Below, piece after piece: positions 35,039 to 43,959 of a DNA stretch of 55,942 nt. The stretch lies in NCBI GenBank assembly GCA_027064305.1, contig JAMOPY010000015.1:1-55942 (forward strand), in the 5' to 3' direction. The DNA is from Methanobacteriota archaeon (GTDB lineage: Archaea; JAADCQ01; Methanopyri; Methanopyrales; Methanopyraceae). The position numbers were made by a program, and so were the translations under genes. Below the pieces are notes generated by a model. That model did not search any database and had not been told where the DNA came from. It was given only the letters and a program-made list of their open reading frames with translations. Within the stretch, counting starts at the first letter, position 1, and every line of letters starts with the position of its first letter.

Positions 35039-36387
35039 CGGGGGAACTTGGGCGGGACGCGTCCGCGGCGTCGGAACATGGTGGGTCGGTAATCGGAGAC
35101 GTCCATGACGGGGGCCTTGCCCAGCAGGCCGCCCAGCTCGAACTCGTCGCCCGGCTCCTTGCCCGGGGCGGGGATGATGCGCACGGCCGTGGGCTTGCCC
35201 GTAGCCACGCCGATGGCGGCCTCGTCCGCGATGATGCCGGCGATGGTCTCGACGGGCGTGTCGCCCGGGATCACGACCATGTCGATGCCGACGGAGCAGA
35301 CGGCGGTCATGGCCTCGAGCTTCTCCAGGGTCAGCGCCTCCCGCGCCGCCCGGGCCATGCCCGCGTCCTCGCTCACGGGGATGAAGGCCTCGCTGTAGCC
35401 CCCGTGCCGGGAGGTCGCGGCCGCGCCCCCCTTCTTGACCGCGTCCATCAGGAGGTGCAGGGCGGCCGTGCTGCCGGGGCACCCGCAGGACTCGAGCCCG
35501 ATCCCCTCGAGGATCTCGGCCACGCTGTCCCCCTCCTCCGGAGTGGGGGCGAGGGAGAGGTCCACGGCCCCGAACTCGACGCCGAGACGCTCGGCGACGC
35601 GGCGCCCGACGAGCTCGCCGACCCGGGTGATCTTGAACGCGGTGCGCTTGATCTCGTCGTGCAGGGTGCGGAAGTCGACGTCGCCCAGCTCCTCGATCAC
35701 GGCCCGAACGACGCCGGGCCCGGAGATCCCGACGTTCACGCACGCGTCGGGCTGGCCCACCCCGTGGAAGGCGCCCGCCATGAACGGGGTGTTCTCCGGC
35801 GCGTTCGCGAGCGCCACGAGCCGGGCGCACCCGAGCCCGTCCGTCCGCTCGGCCGTCTCCTTCACGGCCTCGGCCGCGCGCTTGACCGCCTCCATGTTGA
35901 TCCCGTAGCGCTCGTCGGCCACGACCACCGAGGCGCACAGCCGCTCCGTCCGCTCGAGCGCCTCCGGGATCGTGTCCAGGATCGCCTCGTCACCCGTCGT
36001 GAACCCGTCGTAGACGAGCGCGGTGTAACCGCCGATGAAGTCCACGCCCACCTCCCCGGCCGCCTCGTCCAGCGCGTCCGCGAGCTCGAGCGCGGCCTCC
36101 TCCCCGAGCTCCCGGGCGGCCGGGGCGACGATCAGGCAGCAGGGCGTCACCGCGATCCGCTTGTGAACGATCGGGACCCCGAGCTCCTCCTCCACCTCCT
36201 CCACGACCTCGACCAGGTCGCCGGCCACGTCCAGGAGCTTTCCCACGACCCGCTCGCGCAGCTCGCCGGGGTCCGGGCTCGCGCAGTCCAGGAGGCTGAC
36301 GCCCAGCGTGACCGCGCGCACGTCCAGGTTCATCCGTCGGACCATCTCCACGGTCTCCACGGCCTCCTCCACGTCCAGCCGGCCCAA
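35035..36387 (-). CDS. UPF0210/DUF711 family protein
   Basis: A 450-residue protein of the DUF711 (COG2848) family, which is distantly related to the pyruvate formate-lyase barrel but lacks a known reaction. Family segments include IGGYTALVYDGFTTGD, NAPENTPFMAGAFHGVG, VNVGISGPGVV and GLESCGCPGSTAALHLL. It is preceded by the ACT-domain gene, a pairing seen widely (ACT protein plus DUF711), and the two are believed to act together. TTG start 15 bases after the ACT stop. Confidence 0.92.
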   Translation of the reverse strand: MGRLDVEEAVETVEMVRRMNLDVRAVTLGVSLLDCASPDPGELRERVVGKLLDVAGDLVEVVEEVEEELGVPIVHKRIAVTPCCLIVAPAARELGEEAALELADALDEAAGEVGVDFIGGYTALVYDGFTTGDEAILDTIPEALERTERLCASVVVADERYGINMEAVKRAAEAVKETAERTDGLGCARLVALANAPENTPFMAGAFHGVGQPDACVNVGISGPGVVRAVIEELGDVDFRTLHDEIKRTAFKITRVGELVGRRVAERLGVEFGAVDLSLAPTPEEGDSVAEILEGIGLESCGCPGSTAALHLLMDAVKKGGAAATSRHGGYSEAFIPVSEDAGMARAAREALTLEKLEAMTAVCSVGIDMVVIPGDTPVETIAGIIADEAAIGVATGKPTAVRIIPAPGKEPGDEFELGGLLGKAPVMDVSDYRPTMFRRRGRVPPKFPR

Positions 36388-36402
36388 CGCGGACCCCCCG
36401 GC

Positions 36403-36675
36403 CTAGACCCGGTGCATCGCTCGGTACACGTCCTCATGCTGCACGACCACGTCCACGCCGAGCTCCTCGCCGACCCGCTCCAGCTCCCGGCGCAGCTCCT
36501 TCACGCTCACGTCCGCCTCGGAAAGGTCCACGAGCATGACCATCGCGAAGAGGTCCCGGAGCACGGTCTGCGAGATGTCCTCGATGTTCACGTTGTGCTC
36601 CGCCAGGACGCGCGACACGCCCGCCACGATGCCGGGCCGATCCACCCCGATGACCGTCACCACGGCCCGGGTCAA
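36403..36675 (-). CDS. ACT-domain protein (UPF0237 family)
   Basis: A 90-residue single ACT domain: VVTVIGVDRPGIVAGVSRVL, then NVNIEDISQTVLRDLFAM and the family ending VVVQHEDVYRAMHRV. ACT domains bind small ligands, often amino acids, so it may sense a metabolite for DUF711. TTG at 36675 was chosen because GGGGGTT lies upstream and homologues start at this position. The much longer open frame upstream is a shadow of uppP. Confidence 0.92.
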   Translation of the reverse strand: MTRAVVTVIGVDRPGIVAGVSRVLAEHNVNIEDISQTVLRDLFAMVMLVDLSEADVSVKELRRELERVGEELGVDVVVQHEDVYRAMHRV

Positions 36676-36759
36676 CCGGACAACCCCCGACGCGGGTTTC
36701 CCCTCCCACGCCCGATATCCCCATTTAGGGGCCGACCGGGCCGCGGCCCGGGGCCGCGC

Positions 36760-37563
36760 GTGCCCGGGCTGTGGACCTCGATCCTGGCCGGGGTGGTGCA
36801 GGGCACCCTCGAGTGGCTTCCGGTCAGCAGCGAGGGCCAGGCCGCGATGGCCCTGATGCGGGTTATAGGGGTGCACCCCCGGATCGCGCTCGACCTCGCC
36901 CTGTGGCTGCACGCCGGCACCCTCCTGGCCGTGCTCGCCCGCTTCGCCCGCCCGTACCTGAACGCGCTCGTCGGCCTGGTGCGGGGCGGTGAGTGGCGCC
37001 GGCTCGCGGTCTTCCTGATCGTGGCCACCCTCGCCACGGGCGCGGTGGGGGTCCCGATTTACAAGGTGCTCAAGCGCGCGGTCTCGGCGGCGACGGGCGA
37101 CACCGTCCAGATGCTCATCGGGCTCGCGCTGATCGTCACCGGTCTCCTCCTCCGGGTCTCGCCCGCGGGGCTGAGGACCCGGTGGGACGTGCGCCTCTCG
37201 GACGCCCTGCTCGTGGGGCTCGGGCAGGGGTTCGCCGTGATCCCGGGCATCAGCCGCTCGGGCACGACCATGGCGATCCTGCTCTGGCGACGGTTCGACT
37301 CGGGGGACGCGGTCTGGCTCTCCTTCTTCCTCGCGGGTCCGGCGATGCTCGGGGCCACCGTGCTCGAGCTGAAGGAGGGGATGGAGGCCGCGCGGGCCGT
37401 GGGGGCTGAATGGATGGCGGGCGCGCTGGCCACCTCCTTCATCGTCAGCCTCCTCTCGATGGAGGTTCTCCTGCGGGTGGCCCGGCGGCTGGACTTCTCC
37501 AAGGTCTGCCTCCTGCTCGGTGCGATCGCGCTGCTCGCGCCGCTGATCGGAAAGGTGGCGTGA
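36760..37563 (+). CDS. uppP: UppP/BacA-type polyprenyl diphosphatase
   Basis: A 267-residue multispanning membrane phosphatase. It has the two UppP motifs: LEWLPVSSEGQ near the N-terminus (catalytic Glu) and PGISRSGTTMAILL (Ser, Arg). In archaea it should recycle a polyprenyl diphosphate used as glycan carrier for S-layer or lipid glycosylation. GTG start with GCCGCGCG before it; CCCCATTTAGGGG at 36719-36731 may be the promoter element. The next gene, crcB, follows within 40 bases. Confidence 0.93.
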   Translation: MPGLWTSILAGVVQGTLEWLPVSSEGQAAMALMRVIGVHPRIALDLALWLHAGTLLAVLARFARPYLNALVGLVRGGEWRRLAVFLIVATLATGAVGVPIYKVLKRAVSAATGDTVQMLIGLALIVTGLLLRVSPAGLRTRWDVRLSDALLVGLGQGFAVIPGISRSGTTMAILLWRRFDSGDAVWLSFFLAGPAMLGATVLELKEGMEAARAVGAEWMAGALATSFIVSLLSMEVLLRVARRLDFSKVCLLLGAIALLAPLIGKVA

Positions 37564-37600
37564 GGGGGTCGGCCGGATCACGATCAAGGAGCTCGCGGCG

Positions 37601-37963
37601 GTGGCGCTCGGGGGCGCGCTCGGGTCGGTGGCGCGCTACCTGATCTCGGGCGCGGTCCCGGGGACGATGGGGGTTCCGTGGGGTACGGTGGCGGTCAACG
37701 GGCTGGGCTCCTTCCTCCTCGGGTTCGTGATGTGGTCGGTGAGCCTGGGGCTGCGCCTCTCCCCGGAGGCGCGGGCCCTGCTGACCGTCGGGTTCTGCGG
37801 CGGCCTGACCACGTTCAGCACGTTCGCGTACGAGCTCGTGGAGCTGGAGGCGGTCTCGCCCTCCCTCGCCGCCCTCTACCTCCTGGCCAACCTGGGCGTG
37901 GGCGTCTTAGGCGTCCTCGGGGGCATGGCGCTGGCCCACCTGTACCTGGCGGGGCGAGGGTGA
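37601..37963 (+). CDS. crcB: CrcB/Fluc fluoride channel
   Basis: A four-span membrane protein that exports fluoride and works as a dual-topology dimer. Marks: GGALGSVARYL, VNGLGSFLLGF and GFCGGLTTFSTFAYE, which carries the Phe-box and Thr/Ser ion path. The GTG at 37601 yields 120 residues but a very short first helix. The frame stays open upstream as I-T-I-K-E-L-A-A with no standard start codon, so the true start may be non-standard near 37577. Confidence 0.92.
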   Translation: MALGGALGSVARYLISGAVPGTMGVPWGTVAVNGLGSFLLGFVMWSVSLGLRLSPEARALLTVGFCGGLTTFSTFAYELVELEAVSPSLAALYLLANLGVGVLGVLGGMALAHLYLAGRG

Positions 37964-37964
37964 C

Positions 37965-38297
37965 TTGGCGCGGGGGTTCCGGGAGCCGGTTAAGATGAAG
38001 CTGTACCTGCTCGAGGGGGATCGGATCGAGGGCGTCCCGGCCGTGGACTGGGTGCTGGAGAAGGTGCGGGAGCTCGGTCTGAGGGGGGCCACGGTGCACC
38101 GCTGCTTCGCCGGGTGCGGGCGTCGGGGGCGCTCGGAGGCTCGGATCCTGCGCCGCTCCACCAACCTGCCCGTCGTGGTGGAGGTGGTGGACGAGCGGGA
38201 GAAGGTGGAGCGGCTGGTGCGGCTGCTGAGGCGAAAGGTGGACGTGGGGCTGGTCACGCTCGAGCGGCTCGAGGAAGCGTACGACCTGGAGGGGTGA
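37965..38297 (+). CDS. DUF190 protein
   Basis: Up to 110 residues. DUF190 (COG1993) is a small ferredoxin-like-fold family often next to crcB, as here: the TTG follows the crcB stop by one base. LRGATVHRCFAGCGRRGR-type sequence and LPVVVEVVDEREKVERLV are the family core. The internal ATG at 37995 (MKLYLLEGDRIEG) may be the real start. Possibly helps fluoride or metal-ion tolerance; function unproven. Confidence 0.88.
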   Translation: MARGFREPVKMKLYLLEGDRIEGVPAVDWVLEKVRELGLRGATVHRCFAGCGRRGRSEARILRRSTNLPVVVEVVDEREKVERLVRLLRRKVDVGLVTLERLEEAYDLEG

Positions 38298-38301
38298 CCC
38301 C

Positions 38302-39477
38302 GTGCAGAGCCCCTACGTGCGCGAGGTTGTGGACCGGATGGAGCTCCCGGACGAGGTGATCATCTACGACACGACGTTGAGGGACGGGGAGCAGACGCCC
38401 GGGGTCAGTTTCACCCCGGGGCAGAAGCTGGAGATCGCGCGCCTCCTGGACGAGCTGGGCGTGCAGCAGATCGAGGCCGGGTTCCCGGTGGTCTCCGAGG
38501 GAGAGCGGGAGGCGGTCCGCCGGATCGCCCGGGAGGGCCTGGACGCGGACGTTCTCTGCCTGGCGCGGACGCTGCGGGGGGACGTGGACGCGGCGGTGGA
38601 GTGCGAGGTGGACGGAGTCATCACCTTCATCGCGACCTCGGACCTGCACCTGAGGCACAAGCTGAAGATGAGCCGGGAGGAGGTGCTCGAGCGGGTCGCG
38701 GACACCGTGGAGTACGCGAAGGACCACGGGCTGTGGGTCGCGTTCTCCGCGGAGGACGGGACGCGGACGGAGTTCGAGTTCCTGGAGAAGGTGTACCGGA
38801 CCGCGGAGGAGTGCGGGGCGGACCGCGTGCACGCCACGGACACGGTCGGGGTCATGATCCCGGAGGCCATGCGGCTCTTCGTGCGGAGGATCCGGGAGGT
38901 CGTGGACGTGCCCGTGGGGGTGCACTGTCACGACGACTTCGGGCTGGCCGTGGCGAACTCGCTGGCCGCCGTGGAGGCCGGGGCCCAGGCCGTCTCGACC
39001 ACGGTGAACGGGATCGGGGAGCGGGCGGGGAACGCCGCGCTCGAGGAGGTGGTCATGGCGCTGGAGAAGCTCTACGGGCTCGACCTCGGGTTCAACACGG
39101 AGGTGCTCGCGGAGCTCTCCCGGAAGGTCGCGGAGTACTCCGGGATCGACGTGCCCCCGAACAAGGCGGTCGTGGGCGAGAACGCGTTCCGGCACGAGTC
39201 CGGGATCCACGTGGCCGCCGTGCTCGAGGAGCCGCGCACGTACGAGCCCATGGACCCGCGCGAGGTGGGCATGGACCGGCGGATCGTGCTCGGCAAGCAC
39301 ACCGGACGCAAGGCCGTGGAGGCCAAGCTGCGGGAGCTGGGCGTGGAGCCGGACGAGGAGCTGGTCGAGGAGGTGCTCCGGAGGATCAAGGCGCTGGGCG
39401 ACCGGAAGGTGCGGATCACCGACTCAAGGCTCCGGGAGATCGTGAAGCGCGTGGTGGAATCGCGAGGAGATCGTTAG
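38302..39477 (+). CDS. aksA: Homocitrate synthase AksA (isopropylmalate synthase family)
   Basis: A 391-residue TIM-barrel acyltransferase. DTTLRDGEQTPGV, HCHDDFGLAVANS and NGIGERAGNAALEEV are the family motifs. The length of about 390 without the C-terminal leucine-regulatory domain fits methanogen AksA, which condenses acetyl-CoA with 2-oxoglutarate and homologues en route to 2-oxosuberate for coenzyme B. CimA or LeuA cannot be excluded by sequence alone. The homoaconitase pair lies 0.5 kb downstream, which supports AksA. Confidence 0.88.
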   Translation: MQSPYVREVVDRMELPDEVIIYDTTLRDGEQTPGVSFTPGQKLEIARLLDELGVQQIEAGFPVVSEGEREAVRRIAREGLDADVLCLARTLRGDVDAAVECEVDGVITFIATSDLHLRHKLKMSREEVLERVADTVEYAKDHGLWVAFSAEDGTRTEFEFLEKVYRTAEECGADRVHATDTVGVMIPEAMRLFVRRIREVVDVPVGVHCHDDFGLAVANSLAAVEAGAQAVSTTVNGIGERAGNAALEEVVMALEKLYGLDLGFNTEVLAELSRKVAEYSGIDVPPNKAVVGENAFRHESGIHVAAVLEEPRTYEPMDPREVGMDRRIVLGKHTGRKAVEAKLRELGVEPDEELVEEVLRRIKALGDRKVRITDSRLREIVKRVVESRGDR

Positions 39478-39985
39478 CCGCCAGGAACTCGACCAGGTCG
39501 CGCGCCTCCCGGGCGAACCGACGGAACGCCCCCTCCGCCCGCCACCACTCCCCGTCCACGCTCACGAGACCGCGCGAGACCAGCCGTCGGAGGGCCAGCT
39601 CCACCAAGCCGTCCCTTCGGGAATCCCCCGTGCGACCCAGGCGCAGCGCGGCCGCCCGGCGCCCGCGCCACCGCACCACCCTCAGGGGCAGCGACCGGCC
39701 CCCGATCGGTCCCAAGAGATCGCACACGAGGCAGGTCACGTACAGGTCCTCGTCCCGGAGGTACCGGCGCCCGGATTCCAGCACCCGACCCGCCGCCTCC
39801 AGCTCCCACATCGGCACGAACCCGCGCGGCCGGTACTTACCCACGTCCCGCGGGTGACAGTACGGGGGACCTCCCAGCGGGCAGGCGAACGCTCGGTGCC
39901 CGATCTCACGCAGGACCACCTCGCACAGGCTCCTCTTAAGCAGCCTCCGGCAGTCCTCCCCCGAGAGCGATCGAACCAGGACCAA
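39416..39985 (-). CDS. Hypothetical protein antisense between aksA and homoaconitase genes
   Basis: A 189-residue ORF fills the 534-base gap between two plus-strand genes and overlaps the aksA 3' end by 62 bases. Features: an N-terminal C-R-R-L-L-K-R-S-L-C segment, ACPLGGPPYCHPRDVGKYR, CLVC, and a C-terminal region resembling a winged helix (ELALRRLVSRGLVSVDGEWW). The cysteines could bind metal. TTG start. It is the only long frame that explains the gap, but no family is recognised. Confidence 0.6.
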   Translation of the reverse strand: MVLVRSLSGEDCRRLLKRSLCEVVLREIGHRAFACPLGGPPYCHPRDVGKYRPRGFVPMWELEAAGRVLESGRRYLRDEDLYVTCLVCDLLGPIGGRSLPLRVVRWRGRRAAALRLGRTGDSRRDGLVELALRRLVSRGLVSVDGEWWRAEGAFRRFAREARDLVEFLAANDLLAIPPRASRSPGALSR

Positions 39986-40011
39986 CCGGGGGGCACCCCG
40001 GGGGGACCGGG

Positions 40012-41250
40012 TTGGCCACCGTGGTGGAGCGCTTCCTGTCTGAAAAATGTGGCGAGCGCGTGGAGGCGGGGGACGTGGCGGTCGTCGAGCCGGACGTGAT
40101 CATGCTGCACGACGGGTCCGGGGCCACCGCCCTCCGCACCCTCCGGGAGCTCGGTACGGAGCGCGTGAAGCGCCCGGACCGGGTCGTCCTGATCTTCGAT
40201 CACTCCGTCCCGCCCAGCTCGGTGGAGGCGGCCAACCGGCAGAACGAGCTCCTCGCGTTCGCCCGCCGGCACGGGATTGAGCGCGTGCACGTGGACGAGG
40301 GGGTCTGCCACCAGATCCTCGTGGAGCGCGGGTACGCCCGGCCCGGCCGGGTGATCTTCGGCGGGGACTCGCACACGCCGACGGCCGGGGGCGTCGCCGC
40401 GCTCGGGTTCGGCTTCGGCGGCACCGACATGGCCTTCACCCTCCTCTACGGGGAGCTCTGGCTCCGCGTGCCCCGGACCATCCGCGTGCACGTGACCGGC
40501 GACCTCGGACCCGGGGTCACCGCGAAGGACCTCGCCCTGACCATCGTCGGGGAGCTGGGCGCCGGGTACGCGGACTACGCCGTCCTCGAGTACACCGGGC
40601 TGCCGGAGCGGCTGCCCGTGGGCGACCGAATGTGCCTGTGCAACCTGGCGACGGAGGCCGGGGCCAAGTCGGCCTACGTACCGCCCGCGGAGGGACCGGA
40701 GCGGCTGCGCCCCGGGGACGCCGACGAGACCGTGGAGCTCGACGCCTCGGAGGTGGAACCCGTCGTCTCCGTCCCGGACGCCGTGGACCGCGTGAGGCCG
40801 GTCGGGGACGTGCAGGGCGAGGAGATCACCCGCGTGTTCGTGGGCTCGTGCACCAACGGGCGCTACCGCGACATCCGGGCGTTCACCGAGGCGCTGGACG
40901 CGCTCGGCGGGCCCGACCCGAACGTCCGCATCGTCGTCGTCCCGGCCTCCCGACGCGTCCTGCTTCGACTGGCCCGGGACGGAACCCTCGAGCGGCTGAT
41001 CGAGCTGGGGGCGAGCGTGGCCCCGCCCGGCTGCGGTCCCTGCCTGGGCGAGCACCTGGGCGTCCTGGGTGACGACGACGTGTGCGTGTCCACCGCCAAC
41101 CGGAACTTCCCGGGTCGGATGGGTTCGGTCGAGGCGGACATCTACCTGGCCAGCCCGCTCACGGCGGCCGTCGCCGCCGCTCGGGGCGAGCTGGCGGACC
41201 CGAGGGAGGAGCTGCCTCGAACCGCGCTCGAGCGGGTGAGCGGCTCGTGA
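40012..41250 (+). CDS. hacA: Homoaconitase / IPM isomerase large subunit
   Basis: A 412-residue [4Fe-4S] hydro-lyase large subunit. The cluster cysteines are in GSCTNGRYRD and in PPGCGPCLGEHLG, with a third upstream (VDEGVCHQ region is the conserved histidine site). It isomerises homocitrate-type or isopropylmalate-type acids. The specificity is set by the small subunit, which here points to homoaconitase. TTG start; overlaps the small-subunit GTG. Confidence 0.92.
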   Translation: MATVVERFLSEKCGERVEAGDVAVVEPDVIMLHDGSGATALRTLRELGTERVKRPDRVVLIFDHSVPPSSVEAANRQNELLAFARRHGIERVHVDEGVCHQILVERGYARPGRVIFGGDSHTPTAGGVAALGFGFGGTDMAFTLLYGELWLRVPRTIRVHVTGDLGPGVTAKDLALTIVGELGAGYADYAVLEYTGLPERLPVGDRMCLCNLATEAGAKSAYVPPAEGPERLRPGDADETVELDASEVEPVVSVPDAVDRVRPVGDVQGEEITRVFVGSCTNGRYRDIRAFTEALDALGGPDPNVRIVVVPASRRVLLRLARDGTLERLIELGASVAPPGCGPCLGEHLGVLGDDDVCVSTANRNFPGRMGSVEADIYLASPLTAAVAAARGELADPREELPRTALERVSGS

Positions 41251-41750
41251 GGTGGGAGGGGCGCGCCTGGGTGTTCGGGGACAACGTGGACACGGATCAG
41301 ATCATCCCGGGCCGGTACCTGAGGCGGGTCTCCTACGACGAGCTGGGCCGGTACGCGATGACCGGGGCGGACCCGGAGTTCCCGGAGAAGGTGCGGGAGG
41401 GTGACATCCTCGTCGCGGGCCGGAACTTCGGGTGCGGGTCCTCCCGGGAGCAGGCGGTCATGGCCCTGCAGCAGGCCGGGATCGCGTGCGTGGTCGCCGA
41501 GTCCTTCGCCCGGATCTTCTACCGAAACGCCCTGAACCGGGGCCTGCCCACGGTGGAGGCGCGCGAGGATCCCACGGAGATCGTGGAGGATGGGGAGCGG
41601 GTCGTCGTCGACCTGGACGAACTCGTCCTGAGGTCGGAGTCGGGCGAGGTGCCCCTGCGTGAGCCCCCGGAGTTCGCCCGGAGGGCCTGGCGGGAGGGCG
41701 GGCTGCTGGAGCTTGCCCGGAGGAACCCGGAGCGGCCCCCGTGGCGGTGA
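41247..41750 (+). CDS. hacB: Homoaconitase / IPM isomerase small subunit
   Basis: A 167-residue swivelling-domain subunit. NVDTDQIIPGRYLRR and GRNFGCGSSREQAVMALQQAG are conserved. The specificity loop reads YLRR; methanogen homoaconitase small subunits carry YLRT, whereas isopropylmalate isomerases carry hydrophobic residues after YL, so the Arg supports homoaconitase for coenzyme B synthesis. GTG start overlaps the large subunit (GTGA). Confidence 0.92.
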   Translation: MRWEGRAWVFGDNVDTDQIIPGRYLRRVSYDELGRYAMTGADPEFPEKVREGDILVAGRNFGCGSSREQAVMALQQAGIACVVAESFARIFYRNALNRGLPTVEAREDPTEIVEDGERVVVDLDELVLRSESGEVPLREPPEFARRAWREGGLLELARRNPERPPWR

Positions 41751-41778
41751 CGCCGAGCTGCGGGCGCTGCTCCGGATC

Positions 41779-42135
41779 GTGCGGGAGCTGAGGGCAAGGC
41801 GGGTCGTGGAGGTGGGTCACGGGCGGAACCTGCGGTACCTCTCGTTCCTGCGGGAGCGCGGCGTGGACGCGGTCGGGGTCGAGGTGCGGGTCGAGCACGT
41901 GCGGCGGGCGCTGGATCGCGGGCTGCCCTCCGTGAACGCGGACGCCGTCGGAGCGTCGGGCTGGATCCGGCGGGTGCTGGACCCGGACCTGGTCTACGCG
42001 GTGAGGCCGCCGGTGGAGCTGGCCCTCGATCTCGTTCGAGAGTACTCGCCGGTGGCGCTGCGGATGCGGTGGGAGGAGCGGGGGGAGCTACCGGGGCCGG
42101 CGCGTCGTCTGGGTCCCTGGGACGTCTACGGCTAG
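41779..42135 (+). CDS. UPF0146 family protein
   Basis: About 118 residues from GTG 41779; the frame is open further upstream without a standard start until 41659 inside hacB. It looks like a reduced SAM-methyltransferase fold: VVEVGHGRNLRYLSFLRERG and VYAVRPPVELALDLVRE match archaeal UPF0146. A possible CTG start at 41758 would place it 7 bases after hacB. Function unknown. Ends 4 bases into the convergent permease. Confidence 0.75.
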   Translation: MRELRARRVVEVGHGRNLRYLSFLRERGVDAVGVEVRVEHVRRALDRGLPSVNADAVGASGWIRRVLDPDLVYAVRPPVELALDLVREYSPVALRMRWEERGELPGPARRLGPWDVYG

Positions 42136-43247
42136 AGGTACTCCCGGACGCGGTCGTACAGGACCGAGCCCGCCGCCAGGAACCCGACCATGAAGCCCAG
42201 CAGGACGAGCAGGTCCACCGGGTCGAGGTAGCCCAGCAGCGCCGCCTTCCGGGCCGCGTCACCCATGTAGTACATCGGGTTGATGGTGGCGAGCGCCCGG
42301 GCCCAGCCTGGCATGACGCTGATCGGCATGAAGATGCCGGAGAGGAACATCATTGGTATGGTCACCGTCCCCGTGGCCATCTCCGCGACCTCCGAGCGGC
42401 CGGCGAGTGACGCCATGAGGAGTCCGAGCCCGACCATCGTGGCGGCGGAGAGCGCCCCCACCAGGAAGAGCAGGATGGGGTGGAGGATCTTCGCGCCCAG
42501 GGCCAGCGCGACGAGCACGATGATCGCGCACCGGACGCAGCCCCAGACGGTCATGTTCACGAACCGTCCGATGACGACGTCCCGGGCCCGGATGGGGGCC
42601 GCGAAGAGGGCGTAGGACACGCCCAGCTCGATCTCCTCCATCATGAGGCGTCCGAGCCCGAAGATGGAGCCCATCGCCGCGGTCATGACGGCCAGCCCGG
42701 GGATCAGGTAGTCGAAGTACTTGAGTCCCTTCACCGGCGTTCGCACGTGGAACGGGTTGAATCGAGGCGCGTGGACGGCGGGTCGCACGGGCATCATCCT
42801 CAGCACCGGGGCCAGCCGCTTCATGGAGGACTTGAGGGAGCTCGCTACGTGCTTCGCCCAGGCCCGCTGGATCTTGCTCAGGACGTACCGGGATCCCATC
42901 GGGTCGGTTGGATCGTAGTAGACCTCGGCCTTGCGGTCCGGGAACCCGGACGGTAGGTACAGGAAAACCGAGGCCGAGCCCCGTCGGACCAGGTCTCGCC
43001 CCTCCCGAACGCTCTTCACGTGGATCAGGTGGACCCGGTGGTCACGCTTCAGCTGGTCGACGATCGGGTCCCCGGAGCCCGAGTCGTGCCGGAGGATCGC
43101 GACGTTGACGCTGGTCGGATTCACGTCGTAGAAGGCGCCGTACATCATGATCATCACGATGACGGGCATGGTGAAGGTGACCGTCATCCGCCTCCGGTCC
43201 TTCACCCACGCCTTGAGGTCCCGGGCGGCGATCGCGCGCCAGCTCAC
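42132..43247 (-). CDS. ABC-2 type permease
   Basis: A 371-residue membrane protein with one N-terminal span (TFTMPVIVMIMMYGAFYD), a large external domain of about 150 residues, and five or six C-terminal spans. The latter include LSGIFMPISVMPGWARALATI, typical of ABC-2 exporters, in short motifs such as FMPISVMP. It pairs with the ATPase gene that ends 5 bases upstream of its start. Exported compound unknown; drug, lipid or Na+ extrusion are options. Confidence 0.92.
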   Translation of the reverse strand: MSWRAIAARDLKAWVKDRRRMTVTFTMPVIVMIMMYGAFYDVNPTSVNVAILRHDSGSGDPIVDQLKRDHRVHLIHVKSVREGRDLVRRGSASVFLYLPSGFPDRKAEVYYDPTDPMGSRYVLSKIQRAWAKHVASSLKSSMKRLAPVLRMMPVRPAVHAPRFNPFHVRTPVKGLKYFDYLIPGLAVMTAAMGSIFGLGRLMMEEIELGVSYALFAAPIRARDVVIGRFVNMTVWGCVRCAIIVLVALALGAKILHPILLFLVGALSAATMVGLGLLMASLAGRSEVAEMATGTVTIPMMFLSGIFMPISVMPGWARALATINPMYYMGDAARKAALLGYLDPVDLLVLLGFMVGFLAAGSVLYDRVREYL

Positions 43248-43251
43248 GTTC

Positions 43252-43959
43252 TCACTCCCCCACCACCTGGGCCGCGACGGCCCGGTACGCGTCCAGTACG
43301 GACCCGTGCTCGCTCATGAGCCGGTCGAAGGGCTCGTCCAGGGCCTTGCGACCCTCCAGGAAGATCAGCACGCGGTCCGGCTCCAGCTGCTCCACCTCGT
43401 GCACGTCGTGGGAGACGTAGAGGACGGTCGTGCCGGACTCGTTGTACTCTCGCACGGCCTCGATCACGTCCTGTCGGGCCGTCGGGTCCAGCTCGTTGGT
43501 CGGCTCGTCCAGGACCAGGATCTCGGGCCGGAGGGCGAGGGCCAGGGCGACGGCGGCGCGCTTCCGCATGCCGCCGGAGAGGTGCTCCACGCGTCGGTCC
43601 ATGTACCGGTGCACCTCCAGGAGCTCGAACGGCTCCTCGTCCGGCTCGACACCGTACAGCTTGGCGTAGAACCGGACGTTCTCCCGGACGGTCTGCTCGA
43701 GGTACAGGCCCCCCTGCTGGGGCACGATGGAGACGCGGCGCTTGACGTCCGGGTCGGACGGGTCGCCCCCCAGCACGCGGATCTCGCCCCGGGTGGGCTT
43801 GGTGACCCCGCACACGATCTTGATGAACGTGGACTTGCCCGCACCGTTGGGCCCGAGGATGGCCACGAGCTCGCCCCGGTCCACCTCCACGTCCACGGAG
43901 CGGAGGGCGACGACCCTCCCGTACTCCTTCCACAGGTCCCGGGCGAGGACGGCGGGCAA
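43252..43959 (-). CDS. ABC transporter ATPase for ABC-2 exporter
   Basis: A 235-residue ATPase: Walker A GPNGAGKST, Q-loop VPQQGGLYLEQTV, signature HLSGGMRKRAAVALAL, Walker B ILVLDEPTNELDPTARQ, H-loop YVSHD. These match ABC-2/daunorubicin-type exporters (DrrA family). TTG start at 43959; GAAATACC about 35 bases upstream may be a TATA element. Works with the permease that follows. Confidence 0.93.
   Translation of the reverse strand: MPAVLARDLWKEYGRVVALRSVDVEVDRGELVAILGPNGAGKSTFIKIVCGVTKPTRGEIRVLGGDPSDPDVKRRVSIVPQQGGLYLEQTVRENVRFYAKLYGVEPDEEPFELLEVHRYMDRRVEHLSGGMRKRAAVALALALRPEILVLDEPTNELDPTARQDVIEAVREYNESGTTVLYVSHDVHEVEQLEPDRVLIFLEGRKALDEPFDRLMSEHGSVLDAYRAVAAQVVGE

Noticed and set aside
37564..37600. 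Fluoride riboswitch before crcB
   Set aside because: The gap to uppP is only about 37 bases and has no riboswitch-like conserved core.
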